In this document: one piece after another, positions 1 to 11,600 of the stretch
Layout: each line of letters begins with the position of its first letter
How positions within the stretch are numbered: the stretch's first letter is position 1
Source of the DNA: Paralvinella palmiformis
Lineage: Eukaryota; Annelida; Polychaeta; Terebellida; Alvinellidae
Assembly (NCBI GenBank): GCA_025642065.1
Contig: JAODUP010000069.1
Span: forward strand, 310,501 to 374,500
Reading direction: 5' to 3'
DNA length: 64,000 nt
The notes under the pieces: model-generated
Databases searched by the model: none
Told to the model about the DNA's origin: nothing
What the model saw: the letters and a program-made list of their open reading frames with translations, nothing else
Made by a program: the position numbers and the translations under genes

Positions 1-1689
1 TTTAAAAATTGGGATGACTTTAGTGATCTTCATATTTTGCGGTACAACTCCGGTGGCGAGGGATAGGTTTATTATGTGTGTTAGTGGGACAGCTGTATTT
101 TGAATCGATGCTTTCATTAAATTTGATGATATGTTATTATGATCGATACTCCGTTTAGATTTAATTTTGGAAGCTACGTATATTACAACACCGGGAGTTA
201 CCGGATCTAGAAATATGCTTTTGGGGTTTTATTTTTAAGTAGTGCGAGAATGAGTGTTGTGATAGAAGAACATTTTCAATTATTTCGCATCCAGTATTTG
301 AGAAAAAATTATTATATATTTCAGCAATTTGTAGTTTGTCCTTTATCGTGTTATTGATGTGTTGATTTATTGCCGATCTCAGTATAGACCAAGTCTTTTT
401 CACGTTGTATTTTGCAAGCTGTAATTGTTCATGAAAATGTGTAGCTTTTGATGACCTAATAAGCTTGTTGTAAACTGAACAGAGTGTTTTGTATTTATTT
501 ATATTATGGTCCGTTGGGTTTCTGAGTTTTTTCTTCAACAGTTTGGCCTTAGATATTGATAATTTGATCAGTCCCTTCGTCATCCAAGGCAATCGTTTCA
601 CATATCCTTTCGGTATTTTAACATGTTTAAGTGGACATGCTATGTCGTATGCTTTCAAGTAATGATCTATGAACCCATTATATGCCATGTCGGGACGCGT
701 TTCTTTAAAGACAGTTTTGAAATCGGTTAGTAGATTATTGAAGTTATCTATGTTTTAGCTCAAAATAATCGTGACAGTATTTCATGTTGTTTAGTTTTTT
801 TCGTATATTTTCCGTTTTTATCATCGTGAATATACCCAAAATGATCCGAAATATCGTTCATAATATTACCTGATGTAGATAAGATATCTTGCTTATTTGC
901 GTGTATGTGATCTATTAGGGTGGCAGAGTGATCTGTTAGGTAGGGTGGGGAGGGGGGTTGTTATTAGAGGTAGGAAGCCATGTGAGAATACTGATTCTAG
1001 GTATTATCAAGTCAATGTTCATATCCCACACCAAGTAAGTTTATTTTCTGCCGACAAAAGTTGCCGTAAATCTTTCATTGTTTGTGTAAATATGTCTGTG
1101 TCTACATTTGGGCACGAGTTAGACCGGTATATTGTCCCTACAATTAGTTTTTTATGTCCTATATTTAGTTCTAAAAAGATCGATTCAAATATATTTGGTA
1201 TAATATACACAAATCATGTACTTTCTTGTATTTTAAGGTATCTTTAATATACACGCCAACTTCGCCTTTTGAGCTGTTTGAGTTGTTTCTCGTTGCAAAC
1301 TCCAATGGATGGTAGCCAGTTAATAGACACTGACCTTCAGCCACACTAAAATGTTAAGTTACTCCTATTACATCAAAGCCACCTATAGTGTTGTTCATAT
1401 CATAAAGAAGGTTACAGAAGGAATCCCATTGTGCTCCAAATCCCTGACAATTGAGATAGGATAACGAAATTTCACCTTGCAATGATCTAAGCACATTACC
1501 CACGGTCTCTGCTTCATAATACAAGCACTCATTGTTTATTATATCAAATGTAGATTCAAATGTAGATTCATCATCAGACAGATCATTTTCATAGAGCAAT
1601 TTTAAATCATACTTGGCATCAGTGTTGACGTGATCCAAAGTAATGCTATCTTCCATGGCTACCACTGTGTACAATGAGAACTGTGTCAA
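1..1689 (-). pseudogene. LINE ORF2 remnant (endonuclease + start of reverse transcriptase)
   Basis: Read on the minus strand this is ORF2 of a non-LTR retrotransposon, cut by the window start. Near 1480-1354 the start of an AP-like endonuclease is visible (SLSYLNCQGFGAQWD then FDVIGVT). It is followed by a GYHPLEFATR/GVYIKDTL stretch around 1320-1220, a KKLIVGTIYRSNSCPN segment near 1150, and the end of the domain with TLIDHIHANK and DISDHFGYI near 880-830. From 688 to about 200 comes the linker typical of CR1/Jockey-like elements (PWMTKGLIK, then KKTWSILRSAINQ), and near 150-1 the RT start (NLSLATGVVP, KVIPIFK). Stops and frameshifts break it into several frames, so it is inactive. Superfamily is inferred from motif style; the rest of the RT lies outside the window. 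Confidence 0.85.
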
Positions 1690-3030
1690 CGTTATCGACG
1701 TTTACATCCCATACATGTCAAGAAACAACAATAAATACACACACACTTCATCGATGGGGAAAACCAAATGAAAAATAAACAAACAGAACAAAAATATAAA
1801 CGGTCGAAAAGAAATATTAACAAATGATTACGCAGAATTGTGCGCGTAATATCATTTAACACACAGAGAAATGAGTCTAATACTCTTACCGTTTCAAGTC
1901 TTGGGCGTGATAGAATATGTACATGAGAAGTTATTTACATATTCATATTCGTTGATCAACTACTTAATGATGTTAAAGTGTAGTAATTTGCATTATCAGA
2001 ATGTCTTCATTTAATTCTGAATGGCCGGCAGAGAAACCTCCTGAGAAGGGATCGCCTGTCAAAGGGTCTCTGTACCCGCTATCTATGATAGATATTGACA
2101 TATCACAACATGAACCAATATGACATAGAATACAATAATTTAACTAGATAACACACGCGTGTGACAACTTCCAAACATATTATGCACTTGAATATCGGCA
2201 ATAGCAACACACATAATCAGCATTGGCGCACACACACACCAACATACACACCAACACATAGAAGCATGTAAATGTAAACGTCAACACACATAGTAAATGC
2301 ATTTATACACTTTCCGCACTGATGAGATGGAGATCCCGTGATAAGAGTGCCAGTTAATTGTGCCTAAACAAGGAATGGACATACAGTTACTTGTTTATTG
2401 AGAGTGACGACGCCAATCTAAGTAGTTTCCCTATTGTTCTGGGTGTAATGTGCCCGGTCAGTGGGTCACCACGTATAACCATAACAAGGCCAGCAAAGTG
2501 ACTCAAGTACATCGATTGTGCTGTTTTGTAAATAATCAACAACTTTGGCAGCTGACCTAACATAAAAAGGATTTCTCGAAGTAATTGGTGTTACTGCTAT
2601 CCGATTGATCGACATATACCGGTCCATTCTTGTGTTATTTTTAATACAGTAGATTAAATAATAATTGACACACCCATCTCTATACAGTGTGATATTTAGA
2701 ACCCAGAAATATCAACAAACAAAGTATAACAGATTGTGTCGAACGTCGGACAGAATAATATGGCTATACTCATTATTGTGATTACAATGTTTGCTGAAAG
2801 TAAAAGCATACAGAATTGTTTTAAAACTAAGTAATCCGATTGTGGAATATTCAGTGGTACATGTTATATTTGTGGCTTCCATCATATAAAACATGAAACT
2901 AAATATACACGAGTTTTACTTACAGCTTGTGGTCGGGTTAAAGTATGTGTTGGAATCTGGCTGGTCCCAGATGGATCCCTCCATACCAACGAGTTACACA
3001 AACCATTTGATTCTCTACGTTTATCTTAGT
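1690..3030. other. Non-coding spacer between the LINE ORF1 and ORF2 remnants
   Basis: AT-rich sequence with a short run of CA dinucleotides near 2229-2240 and no recognisable coding segment. It separates the ORF1-like and ORF2-like pieces on the minus strand by about 1.3 kb, far more than is usual between the two ORFs of a LINE. An inserted element or two independent LINE fragments would explain it. I could not identify terminal repeats. Confidence 0.5.
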
Positions 3031-3036
3031 CATCAA

Positions 3037-4117
3037 TTACAGTAGTTTACGTACTGCACTATATTCGTTATCATCATTATAATGTTCTTTAAATGTTCCA
3101 TCAGCTGGCCTGATCCTATCGGCATAAATATTAGGCGTCGCTCTCACACATCGTTGATCCGAGTAAATTCTATACAGTTCTGGTATGATATCATCAGAGT
3201 GCTTTACTTCGACTTTAGCCCCCTGGAATATGCTGCCACGATATGACTTGTGTGGGGCTCTGGTGACCTTCTGTGCCATCATAGTTGATGTTACTCATTG
3301 TGTCTCGCCGTGCCTCATGGATTTTGTCACCAATCAAGAATTTGTCACGGCAGACCAATTGGTTTTCATCTTTATGTTGCGGACGTCCTTGTAGAGTAGG
3401 GAAAGCTATATTTTTATGATCTGCCAGTTCTCGCGGTAGCTGGACGTTTATGCTGTAGTCGGTCGCCTTTAAGTTCTTGGTGTGAGCCCAGATGACTTCT
3501 TTTCCTTAGTCATTTAATTTTGGTCACAATTACCCGATCGTAGTTGCCACGTTGTCCTATGCGGTGTGTTCTGATGATGTCTATCAATTTCATGTCGTCT
3601 GGACGAATGCGTAATTCCTTCTGGAAGAATGCCATTATGATCTTTCTAGTCTGGGCGTTATTTTCTTATGGAGATTCAGGAATGTGTGAAAAAATCAGGT
3701 GATCTCTCATGGATCGTCTCTTATCTTGTAATATGTCTACACGCAGGTCACTGACGACCTTTTCAGGGAGTGTTATACGTCCCTCACTTAGTTCAACATT
3801 TCCCACTGCTAGTTTGTCCATATCCAGCCTCAAATCTTCCATCTTGAGGTCCAGTTTCTCCGCCATGACCGTCTTCATCTCCGCTGTAGACCTATCCAAC
3901 AAAGCTTGCATAATGGCAGTGATATCAGACTGACCGGGTCAGAAAGAGTTAAAACAGCTAATCTTTTCCGCGTATTTGCGACGGATGAAGTCTGTGTTAA
4001 CATATTCGTTTGCGATATATCCGTAATTTCTACTGCGTGTTCGTAAGTTGCTTGCACAGATTGGTTACTTTCAACGCTGGACTGTTCGCTGTTCATGGTG
4101 GCCATTGTGGTTTTCAC
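3037..4117 (-). pseudogene. LINE ORF1 remnant (coiled coil + RNA-binding region)
   Basis: Minus-strand pieces in changing frames resemble an L1-type ORF1 protein, the RNA-binding chaperone of non-LTR retrotransposons. From 4117 a polar Ser/Thr/Gln-rich N-terminus runs into a heptad-like charged region near 3900-3750 (EKLDLKMEDLRLDMDKL). Then come RRSMRDHLIFSHIPESP, the usual start of the RRM-like core, and near 3600-3540 the segment DDMKLIDIIRTHRIGQRG with the RTHRIG motif of the C-terminal domain. The distal part (APHKSYRGSIFQGAKVEV... to AVRKLL, ending 3037) looks like the tail. In-frame stops, including one after IPESP, show decay. ORF1 identity is inferred from motif order. Confidence 0.7.
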
Positions 4118-4275
4118 ACCTTTTCTCTATGATCACATGCGTTTGATCGTAATGGCGGTGCATTGAGTTAGTCCATTTGCATATAGTTCAGAACGTATTT
4201 CACGTTTTATCAACTAAACACGAACTGTAGTTAAACTCCTTTCATATATATTGTAACACCATAACCTAATACACG

Positions 4276-4279
<4 letters not shown>

Positions 4280-4310
<31 letters not shown>
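4280..4310. repeat. (TA)n microsatellite
   Basis: About 15 TA units, ending exactly where the first copy of the 352-bp repeat begins. Confidence 0.95.
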
Positions 4311-4313
<3 letters not shown>

Positions 4314-4664
4314 CTTATAGTACCCTTGTTATTGCAATATTCCCTATTTTGTCAGAGCATTTGAACCTTCTGTTTTCACTTCAACATCACTCCCTGTTAA
4401 TACCCTAATTCCACTTGGTGAGTAAATAGAGGCACGTGTTTCGTTGTGTACCACGAATGAGTTATTGACGTTTACTTTAGGACAGCTATTCGTGGAGTTG
4501 TGGTCCTATTTACAGATGATGTAAACACCTATCAAAATTGAAACCAAATAATCTAATAGATTATATTTTGGTGACCCAACAGCTGTAACAAACGAATTAA
4601 TTATATGTGTTCTATATCAGATTACTGGTAGAAAAGCACCTAGACCACCAAAGAGAGCTATACC
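4311..4664. repeat. 354-bp repeat, copy 1
   Basis: Starts CCGCTTATAGTACCC and ends AGAGCTATACC. It is nearly identical to 5063-5414, with only a few substitutions and a small indel near the 3' end. It carries no coding potential I can recognise. The last bases (GAGCTATAC) also read into the following reverse-transcriptase fragment, so the exact end is uncertain by about 10 bases. Confidence 0.9.
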
Positions 4665-5062
4665 ACAACTTCATTGACTTCAAGAAATCTTTCGACCGGA
4701 TATGACACGATGGTTTGTGGAAGGTGATGAGAGTTCTTCGGGACAACAGTTGGAGTCCGACAGGGATGTCTACTCATCTCAGCCCTGTTCAACTTCTTCA
4801 CGGAAAACATCGTGCATGAGGCATTGACCAACTACGACTCGTCAATCTCCATCAATGGCGACCAATCTGCAATCTGAGATTTGCAGATGAAATCGACCTA
4901 TTGGCAGGCAGTACAGAGGAACCTCTCTACACGGGTTGAAAGAAGCAGCAGCGGTTATGGTATGATGGTCAGCATCCCGAAGAGAAAAGGGGTGGTAAAC
5001 AGTACAACACGAGGGGCCAAGACAGCAATATCAACGGGCGGGAATCTTCTGGGAGATGTGGA
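4650..5062 (+). pseudogene. LINE reverse-transcriptase fragment, part A
   Basis: Directly after repeat copy 1 the + strand reads HNFIDFKKSFDR followed by HDGLWKVM, a classic RT motif block of non-LTR elements. A segment resembling the (F)ADEIDLLAGS catalytic box follows around 4876-4915; the usual YADD is changed to FADE. Stops and frameshifts interrupt it. The reading breaks at 5062 where repeat copy 2 begins, and the protein similarity resumes at about 5405. The two parts are therefore probably one RT gene interrupted by the repeat. Confidence 0.75.
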
Positions 5063-5414
5063 CCGCTTATAGTACCCTTGTTATTGCAATATTCCCTATT
5101 TTGTCAGAGCATTTGAACCTTCTGTTTTCACTTCAACATCACTCCCTGTTAATACCCTAATTCCACTTGGTGAGTAAATAGAGGCACGTGTTTCGTTGTG
5201 TACCACGAATGAGTTATTGACGTTTACTTTAGGACAGCTATTCGTGGAGTTGTGGTCCTATTTACAGATGATGTAAACACCTATCAAAATTGAAACCAAA
5301 TAATCTAATAGATTATATTTTGGTGACCCAACAGCTGTAACAAACGAATTAATTATATCTGTTCTATATCAGATTACTGGTAGAAAAGCACCTACCACCA
5401 AAAAGAGCTATACC
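5063..5414. repeat. 352-bp repeat, copy 2
   Basis: Near-identical direct copy of 4311-4664, offset by 752 bases. It interrupts the RT reading between a degenerate Thr/Gly-rich stretch and YLGSILNKD, so this copy looks like an insertion into, or a duplication within, the LINE. The high identity suggests a fairly recent event. Confidence 0.9.
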
Positions 5415-5990
5415 TTGGGTCAATCCTCAACAAGGATGTCAAATCCACACAGGAGATAAAAGCACGAATTGCCAAAGAAATAGCAGCTATGACAAGACTC
5501 CATCCCATACTACAAAGCAAGAATATCAGCTTACAAGTCAATATCAGCCTCTACAGACCTATCGCCATCTTCATCTTCCTGTACCGCTGCGAGAGTTGGA
5601 CGATTCACTGCAGAGACTGAACGCCGGATCCAATCCTTCGAAATGAAGTGTCTGCGCAAAATATTTGGGATCTCCTGCCAACAACACCAAGAGGCGGAAT
5701 CAACATGTGGAAGACGGTAGACACTGCAGCCACGGTAAAAAGACGGAAAATAAACTGGTTTGGTCACATTTGCCGACACAACTCACTTGCTAAGACCATC
5801 TTACAGGGCACGCGTCGAGGGGGGAAGAAAGAGAAGAAGACCGACGAAATCCTGGCTGGACAACACCAAGGACTGGACTGGATGCGCACACACACACACA
5901 CTGCCAGAAGGCAGAAGTTAGAGCTACTTGGGCACGTATCACTGCTGCCACTTGTCGTGATGCTCCTACCATCACTGGTCCTGAATGGAT
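5405..5990 (+). pseudogene. LINE reverse-transcriptase C-terminal fragment, part B
   Basis: Reads YLGSILNKDVKSTQEIKAR, then a region ending YRCESWTI, then VKRRKINWFGHICRHNSLAK followed by a Lys/Gly-rich GTRRGGKKEKKTDE. This order is typical of the thumb and C-terminus of many animal non-LTR retrotransposons (YLGS..., ESWT, W-FGH-R, then a basic Gly-rich linker). It contains frameshifts and a CA microsatellite near 5887-5901. Part of the same broken element as 4650-5062. Confidence 0.8.
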
Positions 5991-6661
5991 GAATATTATC
6001 GCCCATTTTCGTTCGCTAGTTTTTGTTTGTTTAGTTATAGCTAATAAAATAAGCTATTTTAAGTTTATGCGTGGACCAAAACTAGGCTAGATAACTTTAT
6101 CAATTTGTGCAAATTATATATATTGACGTATGTTTAAGGCTGTACGTTCCTGTAAGCTGAAACGGATGTTCTGGCTAACTAATTATAATACCAGATTTTT
6201 TTCAATTCGTAATAGTATGTGTGTACAACCGAGTATATTGTCTTGATTTTAATTTTCAAAACTAATAATCTAAACAAATCACTAAATCCAAGGATAGTAC
6301 AATCTGGTGTATATGTTCCATGTGAAATTATCGGTATATTCACATTATATTGTTATTGCAGAACCAGGCAGTCAAAGGTTCAACACCAAGACACTATTAT
6401 GTACTGCAGTGCTCCAGTATCTGTTGCTAAAATGGAGAGATGCGCATTGTAATGTGCACCAGACAATGCATTATCTTCCTTCGTGCACCAGACTAAGCAT
6501 GAAGCAAAAAGTTAAGTATGAAGCCATTTATTTTATTTTAGTCAGACTGTGGTACATACAAAACAATGAAAACACTTCGTCACCTTTTATATTAATAGAA
6601 TAGTGAAATACTGCTGGTCAATTGTATGTATTACAAGATATACTCTAGAACTGCCTCCTAC

Positions 6662-6665
<4 letters not shown>
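5991..6665. other. Non-coding spacer
   Basis: AT-rich, no coding or structured element recognised. It may hold the 3' tail of the LINE (an AATAAAATAAGC stretch near 6041-6055). Confidence 0.5.

Positions 6666-6728
<63 letters not shown>
6666..6728. repeat. (TA)n microsatellite
   Basis: About 31 TA units, ending directly at the start of a hAT-like terminal repeat. Confidence 0.95.
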
Positions 6729-6731
<3 letters not shown>

Positions 6732-8296
6732 TGGTGGATCTAGGATGTTTTGGGTGGGGTCTAAACAATGGCGTTGCAATTATGCGAGACACAAAGTGCC
6801 GAGGAGGGTAGGTAAGGGAGGGGTCTCCCCTTTTTTCTGTGGAAGAAAAATGGAAATAAGATAATGCTTAGATGTCTTCTGAAGCACTACAAAATCTGTA
6901 TTTTTCAAATGTACAACGTGTATAAATACTAAGAAAAGTAGACATTCCCGTGAAGAAAGTTCCGTGATATGAGATTTGGTGATTGTTTCAGTATATATAC
7001 ATACAGATTGTTAGGATTATTAAGGGTTACTCGATTTGTTACTAGAAACATGAAAGTGTCCCCAGTCATTATGTCACTAATATATTTAATAAACAGACTG
7101 ACCATTTATTTCAAGGTGCATACTTATGAGAAATAAACAATGATGTTTAAAATATTTATTACCTCATGTAAATCTACATCAGTTAGTCGAAAGCCCGGCT
7201 TTGAACAAACATCTAGGTTGTTCTTTAATGAATCTATCTGCATTTTGGCGGATCGAAGTGTTTACTGTAATGTATTTTCATTGGTGTTAAGTCAGAAAAC
7301 CTAGTGTCAGCCATCCAGTTCCTCAGGTGGCTTTTAATTAGCCTCAAGACAGAGAAACTACGCTGTGCCTCGGCAAGCAGAGTACATCCTAATACCCGTA
7401 AAATTATAATGTTCGAAAAGGAATCAAGATCTGCGGATACTAAGGATTTCATCAAAGTATCGGGTAAATCGGCCCCGTCCGACTGCCTGGATCACATATT
7501 GAACCATCTGGATACCTCACTATCTAATGACCTCGGAGTTAGTAGATCTTCATGCCATGATCTAAATTGCTCTGAATCCCTATTTTGACAATTAAAGATG
7601 GTATTAGACTCAGCAAAGCACTCACTGGCCGCAGTTCTCTGCTGAGAAACGGATCGTCAATTGTTGCAGTAAGATATCAATAAAAGGAATGCCAATTGAT
7701 CTCTTGATAAAGAAGAGGTGTGTCAGCAGCTACATTCCACTTATTACACTGAACCCTTGGAATCCTTAACATTTCCTCTTTAAGTAACTATATATGAAGC
7801 CAGCTGCTTTGCTTCGTCGTACCATCTCTGGAATTCTACACCAATGTCATCCCTCAAACATTGAATCTCTGATTTGATATTGTTAGTCATTGTGTATGCC
7901 TCAAAGATGTCAATATCTCTTCTATGTAGCTTAGCTGACAAACCTTTCAAATAATCCAAACTATTCTTCGATACTGTGAAGTCAACAATAACTCCAAAAC
8001 CCTGCAGACTACTTTTCAAACCATAAACCGTAGTCATGGTGTCGCTATCCGAATTCCAACGACTTTCATTGACCTCTAGATAAACATGAGGATTAACTAT
8101 AGCATCAAGGTGAGTGGCCACGTGTTCATAAAGCTCACCGACTGTTTTCAGACAAGAAAGTCTTTCAACCCACCATGTCGTGCACAAACCTTTATGTTTC
8201 TCCTGGCGAGTATTGGGGCAATATTGTTTGAGAGCAAACCCCAGGAAAGTTTGCCTCTTGGCAGCAGAATTGTCAAAATATTGTAGTTGCTAAATT
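6729..8296 (-). mobile_element. hAT-type DNA transposon remnant
   Basis: The left end CAGTGGTGGATCTAGG at 6729-6744, followed by a G-rich stretch and GGTCTCCCC, resembles terminal repeats of animal hAT elements. The transposase remnant lies inside on the minus strand (7234-8290). No matching right terminal repeat is seen past 8300, so the element is probably truncated or its other end has decayed. The left end abuts a TA repeat, so an 8-bp target duplication cannot be judged. Confidence 0.65.
7234..8290 (-). pseudogene. hAT transposase remnant (ZMYM1-like)
   Basis: Minus strand from about 8290: an in-frame TAG, then QLQYFDNSAAKRQTFLGF, then CTTWWVERLSCLKTVGELYEH, the conserved TRWVER block of hAT and ZMYM1-like transposases. 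The region to 7780 continues with a charged helical segment containing LSAKLHRRDIDI and EFQRWYDEAKQLA. At 7455-7234 the C-terminal dimerisation domain is visible: LLAEAQRSFSVLRLIKSHLRN, then RFSDLTPMKIHY. The region between (7456-7780) is frame-disrupted. The protein would be a cut-and-paste transposase; it is certainly inactive here. The N-terminal zinc finger is absent. Confidence 0.8.
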
Positions 8297-8955
8297 ATTA
8301 TTTAACAGACAAATCGCAATAATTATACTTCATTTTCTACTAAGTAAAATGTCTGTTAATGTGTGGTTATTTAAAAATGACAAATTCGCAGTACTCTTAC
8401 TAGTTATTATGTCCCCAAATGATATAGTATTGTATTTAAAGATGGAAGGATCTCTGCTAGATATAGGGATGGGGTTCTGAGCAGTATTTGTGCAAATGGA
8501 TACAATCCCAACACCGGACTGAAAAGCTCAAGCACCATATGTTAATTTCCAATCACCAAAATGATTAGACCAAAGCAATATCTATTAAAAGGAATACTGA
8601 CTGACCGTATTTCTGTTCTAGTCTAATCTTACCAGCTATTTTCTTTGTGTTCTGCTGAAAATGTTTCATATACAATAACTATATTTATTTTATGATCAGG
8701 CCAATGTCGGTAACATTACTTGAATATTTAATATGGTTTTATTGATATAAATTGGTTGCAAATGCATGTTCGATAACTGGTTGAAGTAACCCAATTTCTT
8801 TAATTTATGTTAGTGATTGGAAAAGTTTAAACAGAAAGGTTTATTTCTCTGTTGCAACAACTGCTTCAAAGCTAGTAGATATCCCAGAATAAATTATTGT
8901 CTTATCAACTGACCCAAATTAGCCACATCATCAGGATTGATGGTCACCAAAGAAC
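8297..8955. other. Non-coding spacer
   Basis: AT-rich DNA; no coding segment, RNA gene or clear repeat recognised. Confidence 0.5.
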
Positions 8956-8959
8956 TTGA

Positions 8960-11115
8960 CGGTACTAGTTTTCAACCGGATTTTTACCTTAAAGTTCTTC
9001 TATTTCTCCCACTGCCCTGTCCACAACTATGGCCTTTTCCACAACTTACACCAACCACCTGTCTCTTTTCTTCTTACGTAGTTTCTGAATGCAGGTCTAC
9101 ATGATTTCTATATCCAAATTTTATCCCCATTGGAGGTGGCTATTATATCTGACTCGTAATCAAAACGGATTGGTCGGTCAGCCCAGAATCTATCTAACTG
9201 ATGTTCAAAAAACATTTGGGGCTTCTACGACATTATCTGGATGACTCTTCCTAGAATCAACCTAAACTGAGACTGCCTTATTTTGGTCCTACTTTGTTCC
9301 TTGTATAATTTCTTCTAGTGTCCTCTTTTATTGTTGTCCTTTAATTGGCAGCTGCATTTCTACTTCCTGATCGTAACTTCCATTCGTCGTCTTAAATATT
9401 TCTATCATATGCCCTATCAGATTCGTCTATACCCCAGTGTTGGAAGATCTAACTTATTTAGCCTCTCTGCGTACCTTACCTCCTTCATTTCAGGTAGCTT
9501 CTTTGTAGCTCTCCTTTGAACATTTTCTATTGTGACAATGGAGACCGGGTAGATCGAGCAAATTCAAGGCATGGGCGAACGATTGCCTTAAATAGCGATC
9601 TAAAACTTTCGATGTCCAGATTATTGAAAGATCTTCTAATTAATCTCATGGTCTGATTTGCTCTTCTTAACCTTCTCTAGTATATGTTGTTCAAAGTTCA
9701 AGCTCTCATCGGTGCTGATTCCTAGAGCCTTCTCTTCGCTGACTCTCTGCGATATGACCATTTTCACTTCTTCTCCTTCTTTCTTCTCCAAATAGTACTT
9801 ACACCGCTGAGGGTGGAACCTCGGAAGCCACTTGGTCTCCCATTCCTGTAGTGAGTTAAGATCCTGCTGTAACTGAACCTTCTCATTCTGAGAAGAACTT
9901 CCCAGAATATTTTTCTATCGTCTGCCGACAGATATACACTGGATTTTACCAAATTCGGGAGGTCATTGATAAATAGAACAAACGGGTCTGGTCCTAGTAC
10001 GCTACCCTGTGGGATACTGTTCAACACCTCTATCCATCTAGAGAGTACACCATTTATTACCACTCGATGCTTTGTGTTTACGAGGAAGATCTTTATCCAA
10101 TCCAGCACTTTCCCTTTTAACCCGTAGTTGAAAATTTTTGTTAGGAGCCTTTGATACGGAACTGTAACAAACGCATTTTGCAAATCAATCTGGATTACAT
10201 CAGCACACCCATCTTCGTCTATAATATATGTTGATTCATCAATTACTCATAATAATTATAGCACGTTTGACCAACCTCTTATGAACCCAAACTGTTCTGC
10301 AGAGAATAAACTACGCTCAATGTGTGGTCCATGGCAAGGTCCCTTACTACTGATCCAAGCAGCTTACACACTATTTATGTGAAACTTACTGGTCCGTAGT
10401 TGCCTGCTTCTGATTTACATCCTTTCTAGTATATGGCACTAATTTGGACAGTTTTCCAGTCATTTGGTATTGCTCCATCTCCCAATGACTTATTAAAAAT
10501 GGTGTACAATGCCTTACTCATTTTCTCTTGTAGTTCCTTCAGAATACGTGAGTGTAGATAATCTGGTCGTTAGCTTCTTCTGGATCTCACTTTCTATACT
10601 TTTATTTCAGTATGTGGTTTTCTAATTAATGTGTCTTCTATTTCTGGTATTTCTGTGGTTGCCTCACTGGTGAATACAGATGAGAAGTCTGATAGTATCT
10701 GATCCTTGTCTGCATCTTCTTTCACCAGTATTTACTTACCGTCACTACCACCCGTGTTCGAATCCCGGCGTGGGCATATCTGAAGGTTGTTTTGTCTTTC
10801 ACTTAGTCTCATTACCTTTGGAAGTCGTTCGGCCCATTTAGCCTACCATGTGCACAAAAGTGGCCGTAAAACATCAATCATCATCATCATCATCGAACTT
10901 AAGATCTGATATCCCCACTGAAGTTTTAATTTTGGACTTCGCGTATGTTTAGAATTTCTTGGTATTTGTCCTGGCATCCTTCACTATGGACATCTCTGCA
11001 TCTTTCTGAAGTTTCCTGGACATTGTCCTTCCTTTGTTTCGCTGCCTCGTATACTCCTTGTATTTGACCAGGTCTCTCATTTCCAGGTATCTCTGCCGCA
11101 TCAGATTTTTTTCAA
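8960..11115 (-). pseudogene. CR1/L2-like LINE reverse-transcriptase remnant, interrupted by a SINE
   Basis: Minus strand from about 11100 to 8960. RT core at 10183-9900: NAFVTVPYQRLLTKIFNYGLKG, WIKIFLVNTKHRVVINGVLSRW, IPQGSVLGPDPFVLFINDLP, and a SADDRKIF box standing in for the usual FADDTKIF. C-terminal end near 9530-9330: ENVQRRATKKLPEMKEVRYAER, LNKLDLPTLGYRRI, MIEIFKTTNG, the signature end of CR1/L2-type ORF2 proteins. Many stops and frameshifts. A 5'-truncated SINE (about 10740-10895) splits the N-terminal part. Family assignment is from motif style only. Confidence 0.85.
10740..10895 (+). mobile_element. 5'-truncated tRNA-derived SINE nested in a LINE
   Basis: Contains the B-box-like GTTCGAATCCCGGCGTGGGC and a body matching the full-length copy at 45821-46016 on the other strand (GAAGGTTGTTTTGTC, CATTACCTTTGGAAGTCG, TTCGGCCCATTTAGCCTAC, AAGTGGCCGTAAAACATC). 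It ends in a CAT-repeat tail. The A-box half of the tRNA head is missing. It sits inside the minus-strand LINE remnant, so it inserted later. Confidence 0.85.
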
Positions 11116-11200
11116 GCATTTTAGATCCGAAGTGTTTAATAAAATATATAACACATGATCTGTGACTTTACATCCTAAGTAATGATGCATCTCACATATT

Positions 11201-11215
11201 TATATATATATATAT

Positions 11216-11278
<63 letters not shown>
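11201..11278. repeat. (TA)n microsatellite
   Basis: About 78 bases of TA with one AAA interruption near 11216. Confidence 0.95.
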
Positions 11279-11281
<3 letters not shown>

Positions 11282-11284
11282 GAG

Positions 11285-11400
11285 CACTACTACAGTGTAT
11301 TTAGAAGGGCACTGGACTGGAAGTCTCAAGGATTTGGGATCAAATACATGTTTTACACATACTTGTAGAATGTTTCATCCTTCAGTAAAAGGCTTTGACT
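11285..11400 (+). mobile_element. Possible tRNA-like SINE fragment
   Basis: GTGTATTTAGAAGGGCACTG and GATTTGGGATCAAATAC are spaced like degenerate A and B boxes. The match is weak and no target duplication was found. Confidence 0.3.
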
Positions 11401-11435
11401 AAAACAGCTCTTTCCCTGGGGAGTGGAGAGTATGT

Positions 11436-11600
11436 TCCACTAGCACAATGGTTGTAGCACCGCACTGCAAATCTCCAGGTTAAGGGTTTGAATCTGGTTC
11501 ACACCCGTGTTTGTTGGATTTGTTTACCAAGCAGATGTCCTTTGGCCATTGTCGCAGATGTAACCAGCAGCGAGACTAAATAACTCGGCTCAACTCTAGG
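11436..11600 (+). mobile_element. tRNA-derived SINE (family of the 43.55-kb copy)
   Basis: tRNA-like head with A-box region TAGCACAATGGTTGTAGCAC and B-box region GGGTTTGAATCTGG. The body contains GGATTTGTTTACC-GCAG and ends TAAATAACTCGGCTCAACTC. It aligns by eye with 43551-43722, which has GGGATTTGTTTCCGCAGG and ends TTAAACAACTTAACTCACTC. Two diverged copies of one family are therefore present. Confidence 0.75.

Noticed and set aside
6626..6811. Open frame with a long IYIYIY run
   Set aside because: Translation of the TA microsatellite.
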